Shown here: positions 10,796-18,675 of the stretch, one piece after another
Layout: every line of letters starts with the position of its first letter
How positions within the stretch are numbered: position 1 is the stretch's first letter
Assembly: GCF_001375595.1 (NCBI RefSeq)
Contig: NZ_CVJQ01000001.1
Location: 2,507,001 to 2,571,000, forward strand
Source of the DNA: Phenylobacterium immobile (ATCC 35973)
Lineage (GTDB): Bacteria > Pseudomonadota > Alphaproteobacteria > Caulobacterales > Caulobacteraceae
Reading direction: 5' to 3'
Length of the DNA: 64,000 nucleotides
Position numbers and translations under genes: made by a program
Notes under the pieces: model-generated
The model's database searches: none
Told to the model about the DNA's origin: nothing
What the model saw: the letters and a program-made list of their open reading frames with translations, nothing else

Positions 10796-13312
10796 AGCGA
10801 GAACTACCGCTGCTGTAGCGATTTCCGTCGCGACTGGGGTGTAGATATCCACGTTCGATCCCTGTGCGCGCAGAGTTACGACCAAGGCGTAGCGAACCGT
10901 CTCGTCATAGCGCTCCAACTGAGGCTTTTCCTTCCACCAGCCCCCGACTGGGAAGATCCCCACTGCGTCCCGGGCAGCGAGGTCTGCGGCCGTGCCGCGC
11001 CAGATGTCGGAATGGATGGAGCCCTTGTCGCGCAGCGGCCCGAGCATCCACTGTTCGTCCACCGCCGGACCCCGCGGTGCTGGCGCGGCCAGGAGATCAA
11101 GGTACGCGTCGTCGGCATCCTCGGCCCGCTCCTCCTCCCGGGCGGACTGGTTGATCCGCGCGCGAAATTCGTCGACGGTCTCGGTAGCAGTCTTCACCCG
11201 AAAGCGTAGGCCGTGGGAGGCATAGCGATGGCGGCGCGTCCAGCCGCGCTCCCCCGGATTCGGCTCGATGAAATATGAGAGGGTCGCGCGCATCTCGACT
11301 GGCGCGGCGCCCAGGCCCTCCAGCTCTGCCCGCGGCCAGGGTAGCCGGTGCAGCTTCATGTCCCGCGTCTTCGGCGGCCGACCCTGTTCGCGGATGAAGG
11401 GCTGGAGCCGATCCTCGACGATGAGGGTAAGGTCGTTGCGGGCCGAGCGCAGGGCCCGATCGAGATTCGGGACCCCATAGCCGTAGCGGCGAAGCAGGGC
11501 CTCAAGCTGCGCCTTTCGGCCGTGGCACCCATCGATCCGGGCCCACATAGCGGGCGTCCATTCGGCGGCGTGCACGATCAGCGCGCGGACGGTTTCGGGC
11601 CAGGCGTCCGGCTGGCTGGTGAGGATTTGCGCCGCCATGCGTGCACCGAGCGCTGCGGCCGCGCTGGTATCGCTGAGGGTGGTGAAATGGCGCCGCTCAT
11701 GCCGGAAAAACGTGGTCAGGAGTTGCAGGTCATCGAGAGCAACGCCCGCCTGTGCGCCATCATGGGCGAGGTTGCCGCCTTCGAAGACTACCTCCGGCTT
11801 GATCGGCCACTGCCGGTCCCAGGTCACGGAGGTGCGGCTCCGGGGCGACAGCTCGCCGGCGGGGGCAACGGGCCGGTGCCCCGCATAAACTGGATCGACC
11901 ACATCCACCCGCTCAGTGAAGGCACCCACTGTCAGCGCGTTCCACGCCTGAGCTGGGTCCTCAACCGGCTCGACGTCGTTGCGCACCAAGTGATCGGCAG
12001 GCGCTAGATCCTCGCGGATGTTCCCGGCGGCGACCACCAGAAGCCGCTGGGCGGCCTCCTCGCCGCAAAGCTGGTCTACCGCCGCCGACCAGGAGGACGG
12101 CCGGCCCCGGGCGACGCTGTTGCTGGTGATCGCAAGGGTCACCACACGGCGGCGCTCTGGCGCCTGAATCTCCACCCGGGCAATCGCCTCGGCGGTGATC
12201 GCCCCGAACAGGTCCGCACCGTTGTCATCGCCTTCGGGAGGAAGGATGCGCACGCTTTCCAGCCGATGGGTGGGCGCGACCTCGTCGCGGCCGATCAGCA
12301 CCGGCGTCAGGTCGCCATAAATAGCGATACCGGCCATGCGGGTCCCGTGGCCGTCCCATCGGGGTGAGTCATCTGCGCCCCAGGCTGGGTTGATGGTGTG
12401 CTGATCCCCTGGCAGCAGTATCGGCGAGATCAGGGGATGTCCGCGGCCGACGCCGCTGTCCAGCAGACAGACGGCGACGGCCTCGCTTGCCGGTGGGCGA
12501 AGGCGCTCCAGAGTCTCATCCGTCCATGGGGTCTGCTCTGCGCCTCCCAAGCCCATGAAGAAGGCAGGGCTGTCCTTGGCGCGCCGCAGCTCGGCCACCA
12601 CATCAGTGTGGGCTATTAGGCGATCGAGAGTAGCCGCTTCGGTGAGCGCCAGAACCACCTCGCGTTCTGGAAACCGCACGGCATGGGGCCGCAGGCCGAT
12701 CCCGAGGGCGCGGGCGACCCGATCGAAATCCTCGCGTCGCCCATCCCTTAGCCAGACCTCCCACCAGACCCGCTCAGCTCGATCCTCGGGAAAGAGCCCT
12801 AAGGGGTCGGTGAAGAGAGAGTGGGCTGTGGCAAGGCGCACGGTGTCTATGCGCGAAATCAGCGGTTCATTGCTGGGCCGGCCGCGTTCGGTTTGGGTGG
12901 TGCGATATGCCTCCACCTTGTCAGCGAAATAGCTGCTCGCCCTCTCCGGCACGAACACCGCCGCTGTGAGCGCGCCATCCACCCCAGCGGAGGGGCGGAC
13001 CGCCACCACCTCCATCTGTTTGCGCCGGTCGGCCAGCTGATCGATCACCCCGGCCGAGCCCTGGGGAATCTCGATGTCGAGATAGAAGCCCCGCGCCCCG
13101 GCCTCGAAGGCCGCATCGCGGGCCGCCATCTGCACCAGAGCCGCGCCCACCGCTTGGGCGATGGCCTCGCCGAGACGCGCGGCGTGCTCGGCGCGCTGGC
13201 GTCGCGGCAGGACTGGCGGGTCCATGGTCTGGTTTGGCCGCCGATAGGCTTCCGTCGCCCCGCCGCCGTTCAGATATAGATGCGGCCGGTCCCGCGGATA
13301 CTCGTCAGCCAT
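10793..13312 (-). CDS. ietS: Subtilisin-like serine protease, IetS-type
   Basis: 839 residues. The peptidase S8 domain covers about 275-590, with a full catalytic set: Asp285 (CLLDSGVGRGHP), His322 (WDGHGTRMAGI), oxyanion Asn431 (VVAAGNI) and Ser550 (LSDTSAAAALGARMAAQ). The N-terminal ~270 residues and the C-terminal ~240 have no recognised fold. There is no signal peptide, so it should act in the cytoplasm. It lies 9 bases after an AAA+ ATPase gene on the same strand. That gene order is the IetAS pair, described as a plasmid-incompatibility/toxin-antitoxin-like module in Agrobacterium and reported as antiphage. Likely the protease effector, restrained or activated by the ATPase (inference). 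Confidence 0.88.
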   Translation of the reverse strand: MADEYPRDRPHLYLNGGGATEAYRRPNQTMDPPVLPRRQRAEHAARLGEAIAQAVGAALVQMAARDAAFEAGARGFYLDIEIPQGSAGVIDQLADRRKQMEVVAVRPSAGVDGALTAAVFVPERASSYFADKVEAYRTTQTERGRPSNEPLISRIDTVRLATAHSLFTDPLGLFPEDRAERVWWEVWLRDGRREDFDRVARALGIGLRPHAVRFPEREVVLALTEAATLDRLIAHTDVVAELRRAKDSPAFFMGLGGAEQTPWTDETLERLRPPASEAVAVCLLDSGVGRGHPLISPILLPGDQHTINPAWGADDSPRWDGHGTRMAGIAIYGDLTPVLIGRDEVAPTHRLESVRILPPEGDDNGADLFGAITAEAIARVEIQAPERRRVVTLAITSNSVARGRPSSWSAAVDQLCGEEAAQRLLVVAAGNIREDLAPADHLVRNDVEPVEDPAQAWNALTVGAFTERVDVVDPVYAGHRPVAPAGELSPRSRTSVTWDRQWPIKPEVVFEGGNLAHDGAQAGVALDDLQLLTTFFRHERRHFTTLSDTSAAAALGARMAAQILTSQPDAWPETVRALIVHAAEWTPAMWARIDGCHGRKAQLEALLRRYGYGVPNLDRALRSARNDLTLIVEDRLQPFIREQGRPPKTRDMKLHRLPWPRAELEGLGAAPVEMRATLSYFIEPNPGERGWTRRHRYASHGLRFRVKTATETVDEFRARINQSAREEERAEDADDAYLDLLAAPAPRGPAVDEQWMLGPLRDKGSIHSDIWRGTAADLAARDAVGIFPVGGWWKEKPQLERYDETVRYALVVTLRAQGSNVDIYTPVATEIATAAVVLA

Positions 13313-13321
13313 GCTGGACCG

Positions 13322-14308
13322 CTAGTCGATCGTCATGGCGCGCCTGCGTTCGGCAACAGCATCGAGCAGGGCCGCTGTAGTCACTTGAGGCGCGCTGGTG
13401 AGGATGGTGGTCTTCGCAGCGCTCTCGGCGGCGCGGACCACTTCCGCTTGGCTGAGCCCCGCCGCCGCTGCGCCAACCTTGGTCCAGGCCAGTCCCTTTG
13501 TGTCAAAAGTCGAGAGCCGGCGTTTCAGTATCTGGGCGATCAGAGCCGCATCAGGCAGGGCGTAGGTAATTACGTCATCGAAGCGTCGGAACAGGGCTTT
13601 GTCGAGGAGTTCAGGGTGGTTGGTGGCCGCCACAATGAGGCCCTGGCTATCGTCCTGCTCCAGGAACTGCAAGAATGAGTTTAGCACCCGGCGGATCTCG
13701 CCCACATCCTGGCGCGCGTTGCGCTTCGCACCGATCGCGTCGAACTCGTCGAAAAAGTATACCCCACGGCTGGTGTTCATGGCGTCGAAGACAAGCCGCA
13801 GCTTGCTGGCTGTTTCTCCCATGAACTTGGTAATCAGGCCGTCGAGGACGACAGTGAATAGCGGTTGGTGCAACTCGCCGGCCAAGGCCGCGGCGGTCAT
13901 GGTTTTGCCGGCACCGGGCGGGCCGACTAGTAGCAGCTTGCGCCTCGGACGCAGCCCGTGCTCCCGCAGGCGTTGCTGCTGACGTTGCTCCAACAAGACA
14001 CGCGAAAGGGGCTCGGCCAGGCTGGCGGGCAGTACCATGTCGCCGAGACGTACGTCCGGATAGCGCGCACTCAGTAGGCCTGCCAGGTCGCCCTTCGGTT
14101 GGGCCAGAGGGATGGCGGCGCTGCGGCGAGGCGAGGCGGGGCCGTGTCCCTTGGCGGCATCCACCAAATCACGGATCTCCTGGGCCAGCTTTCCGTGGCC
14201 CTGACGGGCCTCGTGCGCGGCGAGCTGCATTGCCGTGGACAGGAACCGCTCCTGGTCCTCGGCGAGATGGCTCTTCAGGAGCGTCATGATGTGGCGTGCA
14301 GTCGTCAT
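13322..14308 (-). CDS. ietA: AAA+ ATPase, IetA-type partner of the subtilase
   Basis: 328 residues from ATG 14308; an upstream ATG at 14398 is possible but adds atypical sequence. A helical N-terminal domain (1-60) leads to a classic AAA module: Walker A GPPGAGKT (129-136), Walker B YFFDEFD (184-190), sensor 1 Asn230 (IVAATNHPELLD) and arginine fingers RR at 241-242 (LFRRFDDVI). A C-terminal lid helical bundle ends MTID. The FtsH/proteasome-like ATPase fold without a protease domain fits an unfoldase or regulator for the adjacent subtilase. Transcribed first in the two-gene unit. No clear promoter or Shine-Dalgarno was identified upstream. Confidence 0.87.
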   Translation of the reverse strand: MTTARHIMTLLKSHLAEDQERFLSTAMQLAAHEARQGHGKLAQEIRDLVDAAKGHGPASPRRSAAIPLAQPKGDLAGLLSARYPDVRLGDMVLPASLAEPLSRVLLEQRQQQRLREHGLRPRRKLLLVGPPGAGKTMTAAALAGELHQPLFTVVLDGLITKFMGETASKLRLVFDAMNTSRGVYFFDEFDAIGAKRNARQDVGEIRRVLNSFLQFLEQDDSQGLIVAATNHPELLDKALFRRFDDVITYALPDAALIAQILKRRLSTFDTKGLAWTKVGAAAAGLSQAEVVRAAESAAKTTILTSAPQVTTAALLDAVAERRRAMTID

Positions 14309-14691
14309 GATACCGGTGGAAGGCGCACTGGAATTGGCCGAGTCGGGAGCCTGGGCACCTGCTGCCGAAGTTAGCGCCCAAGGCACCTTCTGTATCATTA
14401 ATTCACGGCAGCGCGCGGTCGCGGCGCTTGGCAGTAAGCCCTGCGAAGTCCCTTACGCGGTGAGGGTTGGCGTATTGGTCTGGCTTGATCCAATGTGGGC
14501 GGACCTTCCCAAGTTGCCGTCGGATCAGGAATTTGCCTCCGCCGACTACTAATTTCGGACGCCATATAGTGGACCCTTCGCTGGGAGTTAGAGTGGCGTC
14601 TCAAGCGTCTTAAATCGAGCTCCCTGCCCCAGAGCGGACCCCGCCAATGGCTCTAGCTAGCCAAAAACGGACGCACCCGCCCGCAGACGAC

Positions 14692-14721
14692 TTGTCGCGA
14701 GCCATTCTATTGTTCTATATT
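14692..14721 (+). promoter_or_regulatory. Probable sigma-70 promoter of the gene at 14729
   Basis: -35 TTGTCG (14692-14697), 18-base spacer, -10 TATATT (14716-14721). The predicted start site falls at about 14728, next to the ATG at 14729, implying a leaderless mRNA. Consistent with that, no Shine-Dalgarno is present. Confidence 0.5.
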
Positions 14722-14726
14722 TGTTC
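14712..14726 (+). promoter_or_regulatory. LexA (SOS) box, alphaproteobacterial GTTC-N7-GTTC type
   Basis: GTTC-TATATTT-GTTC matches exactly the direct-repeat operator used by LexA in alphaproteobacteria. It covers the predicted -10 element and ends two bases before the ATG, an ideal position for repression of the downstream gene. Confidence 0.7.
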
Positions 14727-14728
14727 TC

Positions 14729-15235
14729 ATGTCGCTCCACGACCGCCACAAGGAATTCGCCGCCGAGCTCGCTGAAGCGGGGATGGCTTTGGCGCGGGAC
14801 ATCGCCGAGGCGGCGCTGAAGGCTGAGGCGGTGGCGGACAAGATCGCCCTGGCCGGCGCCCATGAGCGCTTGGCGCGGTCGGTGCGGTTGACGATCCAGC
14901 TCTGCGAACGGCTGGAGCGCAACGCAGCGCAGGCCGAACGGCCAAGCGACCAGCCGGATATCACCGCCCTGGAGCGGCGGCTCGCGCCGCAGCTGGACCT
15001 GCGCAAGGCGCAGGTGCGCGCGGCGGTGCGGCGCTCGATCGAGCAGGACTATGAGGGCGAGGACGCCGAGATCCTGGAGCGGTCGCTGGAGGGGCTCCTC
15101 GAGGAATGGGCGCTCACCCGGCGCTTCCTGGACGAGCCGCCCATGGCGATGGTGAGCGTGCTGCGCCGCAAGCTCAAGCTGCCCGACGACCTGCGGGTCG
15201 AGCTGCCGCAGGCCGCCCGCGCCGGGCCGTCCTGA
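14729..15235 (+). CDS. Hypothetical helical protein, probable SOS-regulated gene
   Basis: 168 residues, almost wholly predicted helical, rich in Ala, Leu, Glu and Arg, with no signal peptide or membrane segment. Coiled-coil-like stretches are EFAAELAEAGMALARDIAEA (about 9-28) and EDAEILERSLEGLLEEWALT (about 111-130). No family recognised. Its start is directly preceded by a GTTC-N7-GTTC LexA box over the -10, and there is no ribosome site, so it is probably expressed leaderless and induced by DNA damage (inference). It lies just outside the protease/ATPase island. The alternative start at 14783 is less likely because the box/promoter geometry fits 14729. Confidence 0.75.
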   Translation: MSLHDRHKEFAAELAEAGMALARDIAEAALKAEAVADKIALAGAHERLARSVRLTIQLCERLERNAAQAERPSDQPDITALERRLAPQLDLRKAQVRAAVRRSIEQDYEGEDAEILERSLEGLLEEWALTRRFLDEPPMAMVSVLRRKLKLPDDLRVELPQAARAGPS

Positions 15236-15283
15236 GCCTTGATCCGGCTCGCCAGACACCCGGCTTGCCCCTAACCTCCGCCC

Positions 15284-15718
15284 ATGCTTGCCGAACTGCT
15301 GGTCGCCACGGCCATGGTCTGCGCCACGGTCCTCATCCACGGGTGGGGGCTCGCGATCCTTGGGCGCTGGCTGGACGACGACAGCGACGCGCGCGAGATC
15401 CGCTGGGGCTCGACGCAGGCGATGGTCTTCACCATGGCCATGGCGATCGGCATCTTCGTCCTGCACGGGGTGGAGATCTGGCTCTATGCGGCGCTCTACC
15501 ATGCGATCGGCGCCGTGCCCGACCTGCGCACCGCCGTCTATTTCTCGACCAGCACCTATGGCGCCATCGGCTTTGGCGACGCCGCCATCGCCGACGCCTG
15601 GCGCCTGCTCGGCTCCATCGAGGGCATCAACGGCATCCTGTTGATCGGCTGGTCGACGGCCTTCTTCGTCACCTTCATCACGAAGTTCCGCACAGAACAC
15701 CGTAAACGTCATAAATAG
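15284..15718 (+). CDS. Small K+-channel-like membrane protein (Ion_trans_2 pore)
   Basis: 144 residues. Membrane segments lie at about 5-26, 45-70 and 112-133, with a re-entrant pore loop at 84-99. The loop reads STSTYGAIGFGD, so the selectivity filter IGFGD replaces the common IGYGD/VGYGD; Phe at this position is tolerated in known K+ channels. The C-terminus is short and basic (KFRTEHRKRHK), with no RCK or cyclic-nucleotide domain, so gating partners are unknown. One pore per subunit implies a tetramer. It lies between the SOS-box gene and the second greA on the same strand. Confidence 0.8.
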   Translation: MLAELLVATAMVCATVLIHGWGLAILGRWLDDDSDAREIRWGSTQAMVFTMAMAIGIFVLHGVEIWLYAALYHAIGAVPDLRTAVYFSTSTYGAIGFGDAAIADAWRLLGSIEGINGILLIGWSTAFFVTFITKFRTEHRKRHK

Positions 15719-15884
15719 AGCGCATGTGGAACGGGGGGTTGTTGAGGAACCAACGCGTCTCCCTTGCGCTTCGCAGCGCACAATCCTATCGTTTAGCCCC
15801 CCGACCGCTTGACCCCGCGGCCGGACGGTATCTCGTATAGTCCTCCCACCTCCCCTGGGGCCGAGCTCGAGTTCATCACCTAAT

Positions 15885-16358
15885 ATGGAAAAAGTCCCGA
15901 TGACCGCCGGGGGCTATCAGACCCTCGACGACGAACTGAAGCGTTTGAAGACCATCGAACGGCCGTCGGTGATCGCCGCCATCGGCGAGGCGCGCGCCCA
16001 TGGCGACCTCTCCGAGAACGCCGAGTACCACGCCGCCAAGGAGCGCCAGGGCTGGATCGAAGGCCAGATCGCCGAGATCGAGGACCGCATGGCCCGCGCC
16101 CAGGTGATCGATGTCTCCAAGCTCTCGGGCAGCCAGGTGAAATTCGGCGCGTCGGTCTCGGTGATCGACGAGGACACCGAGGAAGAGGCCCGCTACCAGA
16201 TCGTCGGCGAGCACGAGGCCAATGTGAAGGACGGCAAGATCTCCATCATCTCGCCGCTCGCCCGCGCCATGATCGGCAAGGAGCCGGGCGACGTGGTCGA
16301 GGTGCCGACCCCCAGCGGCGGCAAGTCCTACGAGATCACCAAGGTCGAGTGGATCTGA
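15885..16358 (+). CDS. greA: Transcription elongation factor GreA, copy 2 (likely ancestral locus)
   Basis: 157 residues with the same two-domain layout as copy 1. The coiled-coil tip is [17 protein letters not shown] and the C-terminal domain ends YEITKVEWI. It rescues arrested RNA polymerase by stimulating transcript cleavage in the secondary channel. Its last 10 bases overlap the GTG start of the ELM1-family gene, so the two are translationally coupled, which suggests this is the long-standing genomic position. Together with copy 1 it brackets a 5.2-kb accessory interval. Confidence 0.96.
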   Translation: MEKVPMTAGGYQTLDDELKRLKTIERPSVIAAIGEARAHGDLSENAEYHAAKERQGWIEGQIAEIEDRMARAQVIDVSKLSGSQVKFGASVSVIDEDTEEEARYQIVGEHEANVKDGKISIISPLARAMIGKEPGDVVEVPTPSGGKSYEITKVEWI

Positions 16359-17419
16359 GCGAGGCCGTCCAGCCTGCCCGCCGGCCTCTTTCAATCTGGG
16401 CCGTCTCCGACGGCCGCGCCGGCATAGAAGCCCAGACCCTGGCGCTCGCCGAGGCCGTCGCCCGCGCGCAGCCCGCCGGGATCGTCGTCAAGCGCGTCGC
16501 CTGGCGCGCTGGCCTCGGCCGCCTGCCCACCGCCCTGATGATGGCCCTGCCCCGCGCCGCGACGGCGGCGGACCTGGCGGCGCCCTGGCCGGACATCTGG
16601 ATCGCCGCCGGCCGCGCCGCGCTGCCGCTCAGCGTCCACATGCGCCGCTGGTCGCCCGGGACCTTCGTGGTCCAGGCGCAGGATCCGCGCTGGCCGCCCG
16701 CGGCCTTCGACCTGGTCATTCCCCCGGTCCACGACGGCCTCTCCGGCCCGAACGTCTTTCCGATCATCGGCGCGCCCTCGCGCATGACCGCCGAACGCCT
16801 GGCCGAGGGGCGGGCCCGTTTCGCCGCGCCCCTGGCGCCCCTGCCGCGTCCCCATATCGCCGTCGCGGTCGGCGGCGCCTCGGCCGCCTACGACCTGCCC
16901 CGCGACCAGGCCGCGATCCTGGCCCTGGCCGTTCTGCAGACGGCGCAGGCGACCGGCGGCTCGATCCTGCTCACCTTCTCGCGCCGCACGCCGCAGGCCG
17001 CCAAGGCCGCCATGACCGAGGCCCTGGCCGGCGCCGTGCTGGAGGGGCGGGCCTGGATCTGGGACGGCGAAGGCGAGAACCCCTACGCCGCCTTCCTGGG
17101 CAGCGCCGACCATGTGCTGGTGACCGAGGATTCGGTGAACATGGCGCTGGATGCGGCGGCCACGAACGCGCCCGTGCAGATCCTGCCCTTGCGCCCGCGT
17201 TCCGACCGCGCCGCCGCCAAGTTCCGCGCCTTGCACGCCGACCTGCAGGCCTCCGGCCGGGTCCGGCCGTTCGGCGGCGGGCTGGAGCGCTGGCCCGTCG
17301 AGCCGATCCTCGAGGCCGATCGCGCGGCCGCAGAGATCCTGCGGCGGTTCGACGCCAAGGCTGGGGACCTCAAGGTTGGACTTGATCCCGCCACCGGCTC
17401 GCGCCAACGAACCTCATGA
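16349..17419 (+). CDS. ELM1-family protein (DUF1022, GT-B-like fold)
   Basis: 356 residues from a GTG start that overlaps the greA stop by 10 bases. Family signs are [21 protein letters not shown] at the N-terminus, [34 protein letters not shown] and the C-terminal [21 protein letters not shown]. The name comes from the plant mitochondrial fission protein ELM1. Bacterial members are soluble proteins of unknown reaction whose fold resembles GT-B sugar-nucleotide enzymes. The next gene is a PseG-like sugar-nucleotide hydrolase, overlapping by 4 bases, so a shared role in a surface glycan is plausible (inference). Confidence 0.85.
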   Translation: MDLSEAVQPARRPLSIWAVSDGRAGIEAQTLALAEAVARAQPAGIVVKRVAWRAGLGRLPTALMMALPRAATAADLAAPWPDIWIAAGRAALPLSVHMRRWSPGTFVVQAQDPRWPPAAFDLVIPPVHDGLSGPNVFPIIGAPSRMTAERLAEGRARFAAPLAPLPRPHIAVAVGGASAAYDLPRDQAAILALAVLQTAQATGGSILLTFSRRTPQAAKAAMTEALAGAVLEGRAWIWDGEGENPYAAFLGSADHVLVTEDSVNMALDAAATNAPVQILPLRPRSDRAAAKFRALHADLQASGRVRPFGGGLERWPVEPILEADRAAAEILRRFDAKAGDLKVGLDPATGSRQRTS

Positions 17420-18450
17420 GCGACACTCGCGTCCTGTTCTTCGTCAACGCCGGCCCAGAGGTCGGCGGCGGCCACGTGCTCCGCGCCCTGGCGCTCGCCC
17501 AGGGGCTGGAGGCCCACGGCGCGTCCTGCGCCATCGTCGGCCCGGCGCCCGTGACCCAGATCGTCAACGCCTTCGCCCCCGACGCCGCCGTCCTGGAGTC
17601 GATCGGCGGCAGCGCCCGCGAGCTGCTGCACGCCGCCGGCGCCCGGCCCTTCGACGCCGTCGTCTTCGACCACTTCGGCCTGGCCGAGGTCGACCACAGC
17701 GCCATGGCCCAGGGCCGCCCGGCCCTGGTGGTCGACGAGCTGGCCGACCGGCCGCTGTTCGCCGACATGGTGCTGGACTGCGGGCCCCAGCGCCGGGCCA
17801 GCGACTATGATGGTCTGATCCCCACCGGCGCGCGCCTGCTGCTCGGACCGCAGTACGCCCCCGTTCGGCCGGAGTTTCCCGCCTTCCGCCAGGCCGCGCT
17901 CGGCTGGCGCGGCGAACCGGTGCAGCGCATCCTGGTGTCGCTGGGCCTCACCGACATCGACGGCGTCACCGGCCAGGTGGTCGAGCGCCTGCGGCCGCGC
18001 CTGACCACCGAGGGCATCGACGTGGTCCTGGGCGCCGGCGCGCCGAGCCTGGCCGGCGTCACCCGCCTCGCGCGCCGCGACACCCGCCTGGCCGTCCACG
18101 TCGACACCCCGCACATGGCGCGCCTGACCGCCGAGGCTGACCTCGCCATCGGCGCGGCCGGCTCCTCCACCTGGGAGCGCTGCACCCTGGGCCTGCCCAG
18201 CCTGATGCTGATCCTGGCCGACAACCAGCGGCCGGTGGCCCGCGCCATCGCCGAGGCGCAGGCCGGCCTGGTGGTCGATCCGGCGGAGCCTGATTTCCCC
18301 GATCGTTTCGACCGCGCGCTCATGCGCCTCCTGGCTGACGCCAACCTGCGGCGCGATCTGGCTCAGCGCAGCGCCGACCTCTGCGACGGCATGGGCGCGG
18401 CGCGCGCGGCAGACGCCTTCCTCGCCCTGATCGCGGCGAAGCGGCGCTAG
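17416..18450 (+). CDS. pseG: PseG-like UDP-sugar hydrolase / glycosyltransferase-family protein
   Basis: 344 residues. The N-terminal motif GPEVGGGHVLRALALAQ matches the GxGHxxR signature of PseG. The C-terminal GT-B half carries DLAIGAAGSSTWERCTLGLPSL and ADNQRPVARAIAEAQAG, typical of MurG/PseG nucleotide-sugar binding. PseG removes UDP from UDP-2,4-diacetamido-2,4,6-trideoxy-altropyranose in pseudaminic acid synthesis, which in Caulobacter decorates flagellins. No other pse/flm genes are in the window, so the substrate is assumed from the family only. It overlaps the ELM1 gene by 4 bases (ATGA) and converges with a small membrane protein gene. Confidence 0.75.
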   Translation: MSDTRVLFFVNAGPEVGGGHVLRALALAQGLEAHGASCAIVGPAPVTQIVNAFAPDAAVLESIGGSARELLHAAGARPFDAVVFDHFGLAEVDHSAMAQGRPALVVDELADRPLFADMVLDCGPQRRASDYDGLIPTGARLLLGPQYAPVRPEFPAFRQAALGWRGEPVQRILVSLGLTDIDGVTGQVVERLRPRLTTEGIDVVLGAGAPSLAGVTRLARRDTRLAVHVDTPHMARLTAEADLAIGAAGSSTWERCTLGLPSLMLILADNQRPVARAIAEAQAGLVVDPAEPDFPDRFDRALMRLLADANLRRDLAQRSADLCDGMGAARAADAFLALIAAKRR

Positions 18451-18641
18451 TAGACGGTGGGCGGCCGGTGATCTTCCAGCTTCGGCGCATGGCCGGCGAG
18501 AAGGCCCAGGGCGACGCCGGCGCCCAGGCCCGCCACCACGCCCACCGAAATGATCCGGGCGCCCAGGCCCAGCGCCAGGCCGGCGCCGAGCGCCATTCCG
18601 GTCAGGGCGACGACGCCCATGGCTTTCGTCTTGTCGTCCAT
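18447..18641 (-). CDS. Small two-helix membrane protein
   Basis: 64 residues from ATG 18641, chosen because GGAG sits 7 bases upstream; an in-frame ATG at 18662 gives 71. After MDDKTKAM come two glycine/alanine-rich hydrophobic segments separated by an Arg turn (VVALTGMALGAGLALGLGAR, then IISVGVVAGLGAGVALGLLA). A hydrophilic tail ends PPTVY. The glycine-zipper composition resembles small membrane-stress proteins. Function unknown. Convergent with pseG (4-base overlap) and divergent from trxB, with starts only 35 bases apart. Confidence 0.65.
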   Translation of the reverse strand: MDDKTKAMGVVALTGMALGAGLALGLGARIISVGVVAGLGAGVALGLLAGHAPKLEDHRPPTVY

Positions 18642-18675
18642 CGCATCACTCCAGAATCGCACCTACATTACGGTC

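Larger units (their letters stand above)
14309..14728. other. 420-base gap between ietA and the next plus-strand gene
   Basis: No convincing gene on either strand. It is more AT-rich and less codon-like than its surroundings. The left part must hold the ietA promoter, which I could not identify. The right end holds a LexA-type box and promoter for the gene at 14729. No transposon ends, tRNA fragment or direct-repeat attachment site was recognised. Confidence 0.6.
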
